A stretch of DNA of 64,000 nt from Chrysaora quinquecirrha (GCA_014526335.1 JACTAT010000016.1:4606649-4670648); one strand, 5' to 3'. Numbered from the stretch's first letter, positions 31,108-43,689 are shown. Program-made: numbers and translations. Notes: a model not told the origin generated them from the letters alone.

Positions 31108-32025
31108 TGTCGGGAATCTAACGGGGTTATCATGATGTTATCACTTTTGTCGAGAGACTGCTATTATTATGCTAATTATGATTCGTTTGTGATTCGCATC
31201 TATTTCCGGTCATTGCTAAGTCATGTGACAATCGTACGATTTTAGGCCTAAACTTGAAATAACGTACTTCGCTTGCTGTTGTTTTGTTAGAGATTATGTT
31301 TAGTTCTCGTTGATATATCTTGTCTTGTTTTATCTAAAGCCTTGTGCGCGGATACGCTGCAAATACCATAATCTTAACAACTTTTAGTTGCTGTAAGCAT
31401 GTTTATCTATTAGTTTTTTTATGATTTTTTATTCAGTTGCTGTATATGAGTTGAGAGGAAAGGATATGTTTCAGTTATTTCAGCTTGTCTATCTCTCTTT
31501 TTGAATCCTCTTGGCGCTAATGCGAACAGCCTAGGTGAGGTAGCTACAGGGTTGCCACTCTTGACATTCAGTTTTTCCTGACACGCATGCGTTTTCTACC
31601 TACGGTCCACCTACACATTTCCCCCCCCCCCCCAAATTCTACCTACAAACCTCTACATTTTTACAAATCTACCCACATTCCACCTATTTTTCACCACGTG
31701 GGTATCATGCGACCTATAAAATGACAAAAATTCACGTCATTTGACTCATCACAGATGCGATTCCCAGGAGGCAAAGTCACAGTTTTAGAAACAGAGGTCT
31801 CACTGATTGATAAAGTATGGTCTTTCAAGTCATTTTGAAGGTTCAACACAGCAAAAACATCAGAATTTCGCAATTTTGTTGAGAAAATTCCTAGGATTTC
31901 ATATTTTTCTGAAAAATACCTACATTTTTGAAAAATCTACCTACTTTTCATGGTTTCTACCAAAGATCCCTTCCAGGTGGAAATCCCTAAGAGTGGCAGC
32001 CTTGAGTAGCCGTGGTTATACTTTA
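31108..32025 (+). repeat. BEL/Pao right LTR
   Basis: Starts TGTCGGGAATCTAACGG after a purine-rich stretch. It ends with GGTTATACTTTA, equivalent to the end of the left LTR. The MITE at 31547-32004 splits it; without the insertion it is about 460 bp. Confidence 0.6.
31547..32004. mobile_element. hAT-type MITE nested in the BEL/Pao LTR
   Basis: Ends CAGGGTTGCCACTCTT and AAGAGTGGCAGCCTTG are inverted copies with three mismatches. The left LTR shows the uninterrupted site GGTAGCTACGGTTATAC. Flanks GGTAGC and AGTAGC suggest an 8-bp duplication that has decayed. Contains a C13 run and CTACCT/CTACAT repeats. Confidence 0.75.
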
Positions 32026-32094
32026 TATGGGGTTTATCTTTAAATTTCTTGACAAACGACTTTGTGGTTTTAGTTTTGCATTCACAGCCCATTC

Positions 32095-32703
32095 AAATTG
32101 TATCTCGAGGCAACCCAGAGAACACAGCAATAAAGGACGACTGTTTGCTCGAAAATACATCCATAAACGTGCGGTTGGCTAGCAAAAATTAAACAAATTA
32201 TTAACTAAAAAATACATTTCATCCAAGGTTTATATACAGATCAATAAAGGGCGATCTTTAATGTTAAAAGCAAAACAACGACAAAAAATAAATTAATACT
32301 TACAAGCTATTAGTCCTCGTAGCCATAAAAACCTTCATGCAAAGAGCCTAACACAGGAGAACCCAGTCAAAAAGAAAACTGTAAAGCATACTGCTTGTCA
32401 TAGCGTGAAATCTGAGTGTAGCACAGCACTTCACCGCCCTACTCTCTTTATTTTTGAATGCCCCAAAACCGCCTGCATGAAGCTTTTATAGCTGCGGTAT
32501 TGGGAAAAAGGCTACTCACTTATTTAGAAAAATCGTGTAAACTACGATAAAAACAACCCAAATAAGGTAAAAAGCATGATCAAGTTCAAAGTTCAATTCG
32601 AAAACAAGGTGAAAGTTTTCGTAAACAAGGTAAAACTCTTTCATCAACAACAAAACATTGCGCTTTGAAAGTCCCTTGTTAATTCTTGTTTGTACGCAAC
32701 ATA
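32095..32703 (-). repeat. Possible LTR of the minus-strand BEL/Pao element
   Basis: On the minus strand, a purine tract (TTAGGGCCGGATA) follows the integrase and TGTTGCGTACAAACAAG begins the next segment. No second LTR is in view, so the assignment rests on position. Confidence 0.35.
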
Positions 32704-33430
32704 TCCGGCCCTAAACAGTGGACCACCAGGAAACTGTTTCTAACTTCCTCACCAATTGCTGTACAAATCATGTGTTGTTCTGTGGATCATCAGCAGCTTC
32801 CAGCAGGCAAAGTTTGTCAATTGGCCTCACCAATTCCGATCTCATCGTTTTCACCTTGACAGATCTTACAAGCCCATCTCTGCCTGGTCTTACCTCTGAA
32901 ATTCTTCCCAATGGCCAACAGCTTCTAGGCATCGCCTGATCCACAAAAACAACTATATCACCAATTTCAAAGTTCTGCTTGACGTTGTGCCACTTTGGTC
33001 ATGCTTGAAGTGCTGGAATGTACTCCTTTGTCCATCTCTTCCAGATAATATCTGCAAAGTACTGAACCTGCTTCCATCTTCTTCTGCTATATTGGTCACC
33101 TTTGTTGAATAAACCAGGAGGCAAACATTGATTAGGTCTGAGCAGCAACAGATGGTTGGGCGTTAAAGCATGATAATCTCTTGGGTCATCTGATACTTAA
33201 GTTAGCGGACGTCCATTAATAATTGATTAAACTAATTCGTCATCTAATGCCTGCCCTTTAGAAGGGCATTCAACACCTTTCCTACTGATCTGATTGCTCT
33301 CTCCCACACACCACCCATGTGCGAAGCAGCTGGAGGATTAAAGAACAATTTTATCTCATGCTGAAGCAAGAATGCTTTCCCCGTCTTGCTATAAATCGCC
33401 GAAATGCATTAATGAAGGAACCTGCCTCCA
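32704..33430 (-). pseudogene. BEL/Pao integrase core end and C-terminal domain
   Basis: The minus-strand translation shows the end of a retroviral-type integrase ([34 protein letters not shown]) and a BEL-type C-terminal domain (FEIGDIVVFVDQ, RSCWPLGRISEVRPGRDG, RPIDKLCLLE). At least three frame breaks. It faces the plus-strand BEL/Pao remnant to its left; whether they are one family cannot be judged without more sequence. Confidence 0.75.
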
Positions 33431-33436
33431 GATTTT

Positions 33437-34345
33437 GTTCATTCATTCATTTTATATTCTTTAAACACGGTAACCCCGTCAGCCAAGGCTGCTTTTCAGG
33501 GGGCCGTGGAAAAAATTTACAATCTAAAATAACTACTTAAGTTTAATTATAATATAAATAAACAACTTAATTATAAATAAAAAAGCACAACAAATTTTAA
33601 TTAAAATGAAAGTCGGGGTTTAAAAGAATATAAATAGGGTGCTTGCTTAATCTCTGGTTTTAGGCTGTTCTAAAAAGGTGCACCTCGATATGAAAATGAT
33701 TTCTGCCCATTAGCCGTCTTAAAAAGAGGGACACGTAAATCAGTCTCCGAGTTTCTCAATTTAAGTGTGTCCCTTGAAGGGTTCTTTAAGAAAATGTCAG
33801 AGAGATACGTGCGAGACCATTCAAGGATTTGTAAACCATGGTCGCAGTCTCTCGTTTAATAATATCGGCTATAGTTGGCCACTTTAGAATTTGAATGATG
33901 ACATCAGCAGGTGCATCATAGCTACTGTTAGTCACTATTCTAGCAGCTCGATTTTGAAACGTTTGCAATTCAAGTCGCCTGGCTTCCCCGCAGCTCCCCC
34001 ACACAGAGCAACAGTAGCGAAAATGCGGTTCAATGATACCTCTGTAGATATGGCAGAGTTTCCTGGGGTAGTAGTTTCTTAGCATACTTTAAAAACCCTA
34101 ATGCGCAAGAAACATTAACACGCAGGACTCTGGTGTGCTCATCCCAAACAAGATGATGATCAAGGTGAATTCCGGTGATTTGACTATTTTGCAGGGAAAA
34201 AAGAAGATCATTAATATAGATCAGAAACAATAGAGGACACACCATTCACTTTGCAGAATTGAATTCTATTACTTAGATAAGATGCAAACCATGTATTCTC
34301 GGGACCGACGATACCATACTTTTTCAGTTTTTCAAGCAGAATTGC
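33437..34345 (-). mobile_element. LINE 3' fragment (CR1/L2-like)
   Basis: Minus-strand frames encode YGIVGPENTWFASYLSNR, PLLFLIYINDL, then IIEPHFRYCCSVWGSCG and RAARIVTNSSYD. Most of the palm between motif B and the C-terminal region is missing. The 3' end is AGCCTTGGCTGACGGGG-like, with a (GAAT)n tail at 33437-33455. It belongs to the same broad family as the fragment at 55636-56168. Confidence 0.75.
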
Positions 34346-37300
34346 CCATTAGAGAGGCACAACTAGAATATTAAACAATGGGAAAACACTCCTCCGTGGG
34401 CTAGTAGGCAAACTCTCTGCCATTAACAAAACTATGGCTTATTTAATTTCTCGTCCAATGCAGTGCCATCACAATGTCATGCATTAGGCATTAAGAATCT
34501 GATCATACATGCTTGTTAACCATAGTTAATTTATTCAAATTACCCATTTGGGAGATGCGTCTAGAATATTAAACAATGGAAGTACATTCCCCCTTGGGCT
34601 CGTAGGCAAGCACTCTACCATTTAACAACACTATAGCTTATCTAACTTCTCATCTGATATAGTGCCATCGTAATGTCGTGCATTAGGCATTAAGAATCAC
34701 TTCATACATGCTTGTTAACCATAGTTAATTTATTCAAATTACTCATTTGGGAGGCACGTCTAGAATATTAAATAATGGAAGTACATTCCCCCTTGGTCTC
34801 GTAAGCAAACACTCTACCATTTAACAACACTATAGCTTATCTAACTTCTCATCTGATATAGTGCCATCGTAATGTCGTGCATTAGGCATTAAGAATCACT
34901 TCATACATGCTTGTTAACCATAGTTAATTTATTCAAATTACTCATTTGGGAGGCACGTCTAGAATATTAAATAATGGAAGTACATTCCCCCTTGGTCTCG
35001 TAAGCAAACACTCTACCATTTAACAACACTATAGCTTATCTAACTTCTCATCTGATATAGTGCCATCGTAATGTCGTGCATTAGGCATTAAGAATCACTT
35101 CATACATGCTTGTTAACCATAGTTAATTTATTCAAATTACTCATTTGGGAGGCACGTCTAGAATATTAAATAATGGAAGTACATTCCCCCTTGGTCTCGT
35201 AAGCAAACACTCTACCACTTAACCACACTATAGCTTATCTAATTTCTCATCTGATGCACTGCCATCGTAATGTCGTGCATTAGGCATTACGAATCTGTTC
35301 ATACATGCTTGTTAAGCATATTTAGTCTATTCAAATTACCCATTTGGGAGGCGCGTCTAGAATATTAAATAATGGAAGTACATTCCCCCTTGGTCTCGTA
35401 AGCAAACACTCTACCACTTAACCACACTATAGCTTATCTAATTTCTCATCTGATGCACTGCCATCGTAATGTCGTGCATTAGGCATTACGAATCTGTTCA
35501 TACATGCTTGTTAAGCATATTTAGTCTATTCACATTACCCATTTGGGAGGCGCGTCTAGAATATTAAATAATGGAAGTACATTCCCCCTTGGGCTCGTAA
35601 GCAAACACTCTACCACTTAACCACACTATAGCTTATCTAATTTCTCATCTGATGCACTGCCATCGTAATGTCGTGCATTAGGCATTACGAATCTGTTCAT
35701 ACATGCTTGTTAAGCATATTTAGTCTATTCACATTACCCATTTGGGAGGCGCGTCTAGAATATTAAATAATGGAAGTACATTCCCCCTTGGTCTCGTAAG
35801 CAAACACTCTACCACTTAACCACACTATAGCTTATTTAATTTCTCATCCGATGCAGTGCCATCGTAATGTCGTGCATTAGGCATTACGAATCTGTTCATA
35901 CATGCTTGTTAAGCGTAGTTAGTCTATTCAAATTACCCATTTGGGAGGCGCGTCTAGAATATTAAATAATGGAAGTACATTCCCCTTTGGGCTCGTAAGC
36001 AAACACTCTACCACTTAACCACACTATAGCTTATTTAATTTCTCATCCGATGCAGTGCCATCGTAATGTCGTGCATTAGGCATTACGAATCTGTTCATAC
36101 ATGCTTGTTAAGCGTAGTTAGTCTATTCAAATTACCCATTTGGGAGATGCGTCTAGAATATTAAACAATGGAAGTACATTCCCCCTTGGGCTCGTAGGCA
36201 AGCACTCTACCATTTAACAACACTATAGCTTATCTAACTTCTCATCTGATATAGTGCCATCGTAATGTCGTGCATTAGGCATTAAGAATCACTTCATACA
36301 TGCTTGTTAACCATAGTTAATTTATTCAAATTACTCATTTGGGAGGCACGTCTAGAATATTAAATAATGGAAGTACATTCCCCCTTGGTCTCGTAAGCAA
36401 ATACTCTACCATTTAACAACACTATAGCTTATCTAACTTCTCATCTGATATAGTGCCATCGTAATGTCGTGCATTAGGCATTAAGAATCACTTCATACAT
36501 GCTTGTTAACCATAGTTAATTTATTCAAATTACTCATTTGGGAGGCACGTCTAGAATATTAAATAATGGAAGTACATTCCCCCTTGGTCTCGTAAGCAAA
36601 CACTCTACCATTTAACAACACTATAGCTTATCTAACTTCTCATCTGATATAGTGCCATCGTAATGTCGTGCATTAGGCATTAAGAATCACTTCATACATG
36701 CTTGTTAACCATAGTTAATTTATTCAAATTACTCATTTGGGAGGCACGTCTAGAATATTAAATAATGGAAGTACATTCCCCCTTGGTCTCGTAAGCAAAC
36801 ACTCTACCACTTAACCACACTATAGCTTATCTAATTTCTCATCTGATGCACTGCCATCGTAATGTCGTGCATTAGGCATTACGAATCTGTTCATACATGC
36901 TTGTTAAGCATATTTAGTCTATTCAAATTACCCATTTGGGAGGCGCGTCTAGAATATTAAATAATGGAAGTACATTCCCCCTTGGTCTCGTAAGCAAACA
37001 CTCTACCACTTAACCACACTATAGCTTATCTAATTTCTCATCTGATGCACTGCCATCGTAATGTCGTGCATTAGGCATTACGAATCTGTTCATACATGCT
37101 TGTTAAGCATATTTAGTCTATTCACATTACCCATTTGGGAGGCGCGTCTAGAATATTAAATAATGGAAGTACATTCCCCCTTGGTCTCGTAAGCAAACAC
37201 TCTACCACTTAACCACACTATAGCTTATTTAATTTCTCATCCGATGCAGTGCCATCGTAATGTCGTGCATTAGGCATTACGAATCTGTTCATACATGCTT

Positions 37301-38911
37301 GTTAAGCGTAGTTAGTCTATTCAAATTACCCATTTGGGAGGCGCGTCTAGAATATTAAATAATGGAAGTACATTCCCCTTTGGGCTCGTAAGCAAACACT
37401 CTACCACTTAACCACACTATAGCTTATTTAATTTCTCATCCGATGCAGTGCCATCGTAATGTCGTGCATTAGGCATTACGAATCTGTTCATACATGCTTG
37501 TTAAGCGTAGTTAGTCTATTCAAATTACCCATTTGGGAGGCGCGTCTAGAATATTAAATAATGGAAGTACATTCCCCTTTGGGCTCGTAAGCAAACACTC
37601 TACCACTTAACCACACTATAGATTATTTAATTTCTCATCCGATGCAGTGCCATCGTAATGTCGTGCATTAGGCATTACGAATCTGTTCATACATGCTTGT
37701 TAAGCGTAGTTAGTCTATTCAAATTACCCATTTGGGAGGCGCGTCTAGAATATTAAATAATGGAAGTACATTCCCCTTTGGGCTCGTAAGCAAACACTCT
37801 ACCACTTAACCACACTATAGCTTATTTAATTTCTCATCCGATGCAGTGCCATCGTAATGTCGTGCATTAGGCATTACGAATCTGTTCATACATGCTTGTT
37901 AAGCGTAGTTAGTCTATTCAAATTACCCATTTGGGAGGCACGTCTAGAATATTAAATAATGGAAGTACATTCCCCTTTGGGCTCGTAAGCAAACACTCTA
38001 CCACTTAACCACACTATAGCTTATTTAATTTCTCATCTGATGCACTGCCATCGTAATGTCGTGCATTAGGCATTACGAATCTGTTCATACATGCTTGTTA
38101 AGCATATTTAGTCTATTCAAATTACCCATTTGGGAGGCACGTCTAGAATATTAAATAATGGAAGTACATTCCCCCTTGGGCTCGTAAGCAAACACTCTAC
38201 CACTTAACCACACTATAGCTTATCTAATTTCTCATCTGATGCACTGCCATCGTAATGTCGTGCATTAGGCATTACGAATCTGTTCATACATGCTTGTTAA
38301 GCATATTTAGTCTATTCAAATTACCCATTTGGGAGGCACGTCTAGAATATTAAATAATGGAAGTACATTCCCCCTTGGGCTCGTAAGCAAACACTCTACC
38401 ACTTAACCACACTATAGCTTATCTAATTTCTCATCTGATGCACTGCCATCGTAATGTCGTGCATTAGGCATTACGAATCTGTTCATATATGCTTGTTAAG
38501 CATATTTAGTCTATTCACATTGCCCATTTGGGAGGCGCGTCTAGAATATTAAATAATGGAAGTACATTCCCCCTTGGGCTCGTAAGCAAACACTCTACCA
38601 CTTAACCACACTATAGCTTATTTAATTGCTCATCCGATGCACATGCAAGCTATCGTAATGTCGTGCATTTGGCATTACGAATCTATGCTTGTTAAGCATA
38701 GTTAGTCTATTCAATTTACCCATTTGGAAGGCACGTCTAGAATATTAAACAATGGAAGTAGCCTCCTCCATGGGCTGGTAGGCAAGCACACTACCACTAA
38801 ACCTCACTGTAGCTTATTTAAATTCTCATCCGATGCAGTGCCATCGTAATGTCGTGCATTAAGCTTTAAGAATCTGTTCATACTTACATTTGTCTATTTA
38901 AATTGTCCATG
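34346..38911. repeat. 199-bp satellite array, about 23 units, with 8-unit higher-order repeat
   Basis: CATTTGGGAG recurs every 199 bp (34545, 34744, 34943, 35142, 35341 and on to 38525). Edge units (from 34346 and from about 38710) are diverged; inner units are nearly identical. Unit variants recur in order: the block 34545-36136 (8 x 199 = 1592 bp) repeats from 36137, minus one unit. On the minus strand each unit carries TGGTTAAGTGG or a variant followed by TAGAGTG(C/T)TTGC, a tRNA D-arm/A-box-like segment. No open frame. Copies differ by substitutions, with almost no indels. Confidence 0.95.
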
Positions 38912-39550
38912 ATTATAGTGACCATGAAGTTGTTATTCATGGTGGCAATATTTCCTATTGAAACTGTTAACATAGGTCGAATATTCCACGATGTTTGAAT
39001 ATACACTTTATTTTCATAAACCTTTTTCAAAATATTGAAAAATTTTAATACTACTCTCGAATTAAATAGCGATACTCATTTTACTGAGCCTCGAGATTGT
39101 TAAAAGTTTTCAATTTTGAGCATGAAAATGTCTTAAACATTTTTAAGTGTAATTTTTTATTCATTAAAACTTTTTTTTTATTAACTTTGCAGCTAAATTG
39201 CTTAAAAATTGTAAGAAACTCAGATAAATTGAAAAGTTTACTTAATAATTAATAGTAGCTACATGAAAAATCGTTATCATTACGTACCCATCTTACTCGT
39301 ACTGAAAAATATTTCAAAGTAAACCCACTTAAAGCTAACACTTATAAAACTCCTTGACGCAATGAAGGTGTTTCACAGAAACTAAAAAAATCCACATAAC
39401 GTTTGAAAAATATCTGTACTTCATTCCTAGTCGAAAGTATATAAAAGAATACATATGGACATTTAAAGCAAGGCTGGTTCCAGAAAACTATGTCAAGGGG
39501 TGCAGGCTCTAATGCTCCGAGTAAGTTTTGACGTAACACTAAACTATACG
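38912..39550. other. AT-rich spacer after the satellite
   Basis: No gene and no supported repeat. Confidence 0.5.
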
Positions 39551-39961
39551 AGGGAGTGTTTGGGGATGTCTGGAAAGCGTAAAACCGCTCAAAATTTGTT
39601 CCTAAACCGTAAAACCGTGCGATAATTTGAACAAAACCGTATGGCACGATGTTAAGTCTCCGTTTTCACAAAAAATTGCAGATAATCTATTAAACTCTGT
39701 TAGTCAATTTTTACTGTTCACTTTATGTTTTCCTCTCATAATAATTTTTGTTTTCCTTGTGGGCTAACTTGTAGCTTCACTGAGTCCGCAAAAACGCAAA
39801 AACGTAATCAAAAACCTGAAAAATTGTCCATAAATGCCGTAAAACCGCTCACCGACGAGATTTTCAAACCGAAAAACCGCGTAAATTTTCGGAAAAAGCC
39901 AAAAACCCAAGCCGAAATAATGACAAAACCGTGTAACCGTACAACCGAAACACCCCCTCCT
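39551..39961. mobile_element. CCGTAAAACCG-rich MITE, copy 1
   Basis: Starts AGGGAGTGTTTGGGG and ends CCGAAACACCCCCT, imperfectly inverted. The interior is full of AAAACCG and CCGTAAAACCG units, and the rest aligns along its whole length with 49714-50144. Open frames on both strands follow this periodicity and are not genes. Confidence 0.7.
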
Positions 39962-40384
39962 ATACAAAATCGCCAACAATTGAATTTTGCCGACTAAAAT
40001 CGTCAAAATCCATCCAAATGCTTTGTAGATACTGCAAAAATGGAGTAGACAACGAACCACGCCTTATAATGTATTGCGTAAAATATATATATAATATATA
40101 TTTGATGAGCTAATGTCATCCCTGCTACCATACCATTACTTACTTTCTATTAGTATTCTATTAGTATTTTAGTCACATTTGTTACTGTTACTCCACATTT
40201 GTTAAATTGGTGTTAAACTGTGAACTGCATGTAGATCGACATACATTAATTAGATCCACTAGCTGTTTCTCCGTAGATCGTTGGCATAAATTAATTTTCT
40301 TTTCTAACTTTTAATTAATTGATGTGGTTGTTGTGTTGCTTTGTGAGTAGGTTAGAGGCCATCTTGGCCTAATTCCTTTGTTTA

Positions 40385-40690
40385 TAAAAAAATATTCTAA
40401 ATTTATTTTCAAATTTAAGCATTTTTGAGCCTGGATATTCTTATATACTTTGTTCTTTGACTTCTGAAAAGAAAAATGGGTTTGATCCAATCTAGAAATA
40501 AACCATTAGTAGTTTGTTTGAAACTTTATTAGTAACCCGGGGGATACTTCACTATCGGGTCAGAAGGAGATGTGCGTCCGTTTTGGGTAGTGTTTGACCT
40601 GAAATATCTGGGTTTGTAAATGTCTGAGATTGGGCTATACTTTTATTAGACTTATTACACGCGTCCCAGTTATCCCGATAAATTTTCCTT
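40385..40690. repeat. Dispersed repeat, copy 2 (uninterrupted)
   Basis: Aligns with 725-1626 and shows the sequence CTAGAAATAAACCATTAG without the 563-bp foldback element present in copy 1. Confidence 0.6.
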
Positions 40691-41490
40691 ATCACAAATG
40701 ATATTTTCAATTTTATTGACACAAAGTTTTATAAGTTTGATCAAGATATCCAAAATATACCTATGCGAATATACCGTACGTTCTACTAAGACTAGTCGTC
40801 CAATTACCAGAGATTCTCTGTAGGCCAGGCCAAGGAATTCCCGCGTAAATTACCCGCCAAATTTTCTCTTGGACCCATGCTCTACAGACCGACAATTCTC
40901 GATATGATGGTCGGCACGTTATATTTCGTGTCGCCCCTAGGGAAACTTTTTAAGCTGCGAGCGATCATCGTGTTAGCGACGATTCCTCGCCAGTCGCCTT
41001 GAATTGGATGATATTTAGGTACTGAAGAGGTTTCAACTTACGTTTTGAGTGACATGATTGCTCAATCCCACGTCAATCAGCCACGCGCGAGTATAACATG
41101 GCGCCTTCGCAGCAGAATACAGAGAGAGATATACAAAATAGGCAATTTATCGATCAAAAGTTGTTTTTCATTCAAAATTCCACGTCTCCTGCAGCCCATG
41201 CTCAAACTGGGACTCATGGCTTTTGCATGCAAAAAAGTGGCCAATCTCCGCCCATAAATTGGCGGAGCCAATCAGATTACCGCACTTAATTTGCTGCATT
41301 TTCACTGGGTACTAAAGGAAAAAGATGAATGTGGTAGCTGCAAAACGGAAAAGATGAATTGGTTTTTAATATATTGGTCCTTATATGTTAACAGAATTAG
41401 CAGTAGACTCGAGTATTTTTGGAAAATCTTGTCTTTTGAACAATGAACTACACCCAGGGATAAAACTTTTTCCCAGACCAAGTCGTTTAA
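40691..41490. other. Spacer, no gene
   Basis: Short open frames on both strands at 41045-41289 overlap each other and show no family features. Confidence 0.45.
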
Positions 41491-41816
41491 GGCCCCTTTA
41501 TAATATGCCGGCATGAAATGAATACGGAATGATTTCATATCGGATGGGGAATGTGGAGTCTCCGTTTACACTATGCCGGTATGAAATGAATACGATGAGC
41601 AACGTCATCGGTCTTTGTCTAAAATCTTTTGTTTCATGTCAAGGAGAACAAAGATTAATTGCTTTTACTCTCATTGATTCAGCGAAGCGGCATCAAACTG
41701 TACCGTATTCAGTCGTTTACACTATGCCGTCTTCATATGAAGCCGGTACGCGTATCGTATTCATTTCGTATCGTATTCATGTCAAAACTTTGCCGGCATA
41801 GTGTAGACGCAAGGCC
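41491..41816. mobile_element. MITE with TATGCCGGCAT / GAATACG subterminal repeats
   Basis: Left end GGCCCCTTTATAATATGCCG and right end CGGCATAGTGTAGACGCAAGGCC are inverted. CCGGTATGAAATGAATACG and related forms recur internally; a fragment also lies at 42050-42075. Confidence 0.6.
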
Positions 41817-41822
41817 AAAACG

Positions 41823-42030
41823 GTATAGTTTACATTTTACATTTTTACATTTTCACTTATTTAGGCACTGTAGCCCCTTCAATCCATTATGACTGCTTTT
41901 CAGGGGGCGGTGTCATATAACTAGAGCTACTGACAAGAAGATTTTGATAAGTTTTCAAATTTTGTTGTTTAATTTTTTTCTTAAACGTGGCAATAGAGGG
42001 TGCTTCTTTTAAATCATGTTCGAGTTGTTA
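41823..42030 (-). mobile_element. LINE 3' tail
   Basis: On the minus strand, CCCCCTGAAAAGCAGTCATA and GGGGCTACAGTGCC followed by an AAATGTAAAATGTAAA tail. Same 3' end type as the LINEs at 33437 and 55636. Confidence 0.55.
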
Positions 42031-42217
42031 AATCATAGCTTCGTACCGTATTCATCTCATACCGGCACAGTGTATCGTGGTCTATGTCGCTAGTATAAAG
42101 TCATTACAATTAACTAAGATTTCCCCCAGAAATAATTTGAATTATGCCTCTCAGATTGGCTCGGATTGCATTTTGAAGCATTTTGAACAGTTTTTTTTTG
42201 CTGAATACTTTGGGATT

Positions 42218-42490
42218 TCACGGGCTGCGGGTTTGGCCGATTATGCCCTCGGGTTTTCGGGTTTTTCCAAAAAATCGTTCGGATTTTCGGGTTCAGTAAA
42301 TTCAACGGGCAACGAGTTTTGCAATTTTTCTAGCTCGATTTTCGGGTATTGTATTTAAAATGTGCGGGTTTTCGGGTTTTAAACCTCACAAGGATATCAA
42401 TGTGTAAAATTCGTAAAACGGTTGTTGAAACAATGGTCATGCGGATTTCCGGGTTTTTCCCAATTTTCTTCCGGGTTTTCGGTTTTGATA
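42218..42490. repeat. TTTTCGGG-rich simple-repeat region
   Basis: Many imperfect copies of CGGGTTTTCGGG spread over about 270 bp. Confidence 0.6.
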
Positions 42491-42819
42491 CCCCCCAAAG
42501 CCCCCCTCAATACACTTCACCACGAAGTTGCTATTGTTAATCTGGCAATCGAGATTAAAGGGAATAGACATTGATAAAGAGAGGCTCTCCAAAAATAGAT
42601 ACATGAAGACAAAGCAGTTTTTTTAATCCCAACACAATAGGCGATTCAGCTATTCTTTCCTTATTCAATTTTGATTGATGGGTGGCTGTAAGCCACTTTT
42701 ATGCATGTTTAAGGCCCAGCATCAGCAGTGCTTGAATTTTTCAAAAAATGTGATGGGCCGTTGAGGGAACTTGCGGGTCAACTGGTGACAGTAATAGATG
42801 TAAGAATGCATGATTCCCA

Positions 42820-43238
42820 GTCTATTATACACCCCCTAGTAACGACCCCGCTTAATTGTTTGTTAAAAATTATGACCCGCCAAGAAAATTTGTTTCCACG
42901 CCAAGTTTGACCTAAAAATCTTCCCCGCCTTGTTTCTTTGGTTTTCCCCGTTGAGCTTTTTTGAAAATCATATTTCCGTTTTTTCGAAAATCATATTTTC
43001 AAAAATCTTTGTTATGGGTAAGAAATTAGTGATTTATCATCATTAAACCGTCAAACGATCATTGGACCCGGCAAAACATGCTTTGCTCACTTTCGATAAG
43101 TCAGGGGTTTAGCAGATACATTATCTTGCTTCTTTCCCCGTCGAAGATTTGCTGTTCCCCCCCCCCGTATTTGGAAATTACCCCACCGTTTTCGCAATGA
43201 CTAGCGGGGTCGTTACTGGGGGGTGTTATTATACTCTT
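42820..43238. mobile_element. MITE with CCCCC..AGTAACGACCCCGC ends
   Basis: ATTATACACCCCCTAGTAACG at the left and the inverted CGTTACTGGGGGGTGTTATT at the right. The interior has TTCCCCG motifs. No coding sequence. Confidence 0.6.
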
Positions 43239-43290
43239 AGACTCGATAATGATTGTTACGTTCAAACATAAGTGTACATAAGATCCTTAT

Positions 43291-43607
43291 GGCCCCGGGG
43301 GTACTCATTAACTTTTAATATGGGGGGTCCATGCCAATATTCGGGGTCCGAAATCTTAAGCTTATTCAATATTTGGGGTCTGTGAATTACAACATGGACA
43401 AAAATTCAATATTTGGGGTCCACAAATCTGAAGGAAGAATCTTGCGATTTGGTGCGATTTATTACAAACCCGAGAAAACATTTTAGGTGTCCAAAAATAA
43501 ATAGCAATATTTGGGGTCTCCAAAACATTAAACTCAATACTTGGGGGTCTGCAAGAAAATAATGGCATGGAACCCCCCGTATTGAAAGTTTATACACTCC
43601 CCGGGCC
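43291..43607. mobile_element. MITE with GGGGTACTCATTAA ends, copy 1
   Basis: Left GGCCCCGGGGGTACTCATT, right inverted CCCCGGGCC. Interior carries CAATATTTGGGGTC or variants five times at irregular spacing. Aligns with 61766-62144. Confidence 0.7.
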
Positions 43608-43689
43608 TTATCATCTTCTGAATTTCTATGCACATAAAATTATTGAAGCCCTAGCCTGCGATTCTAACTATAATCGTGAGAAGCATATA

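Larger units (their letters stand above)
30425..32025 (+). mobile_element. BEL/Pao LTR retrotransposon remnant with nested MITE
   Basis: A partial left LTR (30425-30606) and a right LTR (31108-32025, split by a MITE) enclose a short gag remnant; pol is deleted. Shared LTR segments include TTTTTATTCAGTTGCTGTATA and GGCGCTAATGCGAACAGCCT. Confidence 0.7.

Noticed and set aside
32718..32939. Plus-strand open frame of 73 codons
   Set aside because: The opposite strand encodes a BEL/Pao integrase C-terminal domain; this frame is its shadow.
34346..38911. Regular repeats that might suggest a CRISPR array
   Set aside because: The units are 199 bp and contiguous, with no unique spacers; this is eukaryotic satellite DNA.
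39342..40060. Overlapping frames on both strands near 39.3-40.1 kb
   Set aside because: Most of the region is a repetitive MITE; frames arise from AAAACCG periodicity.
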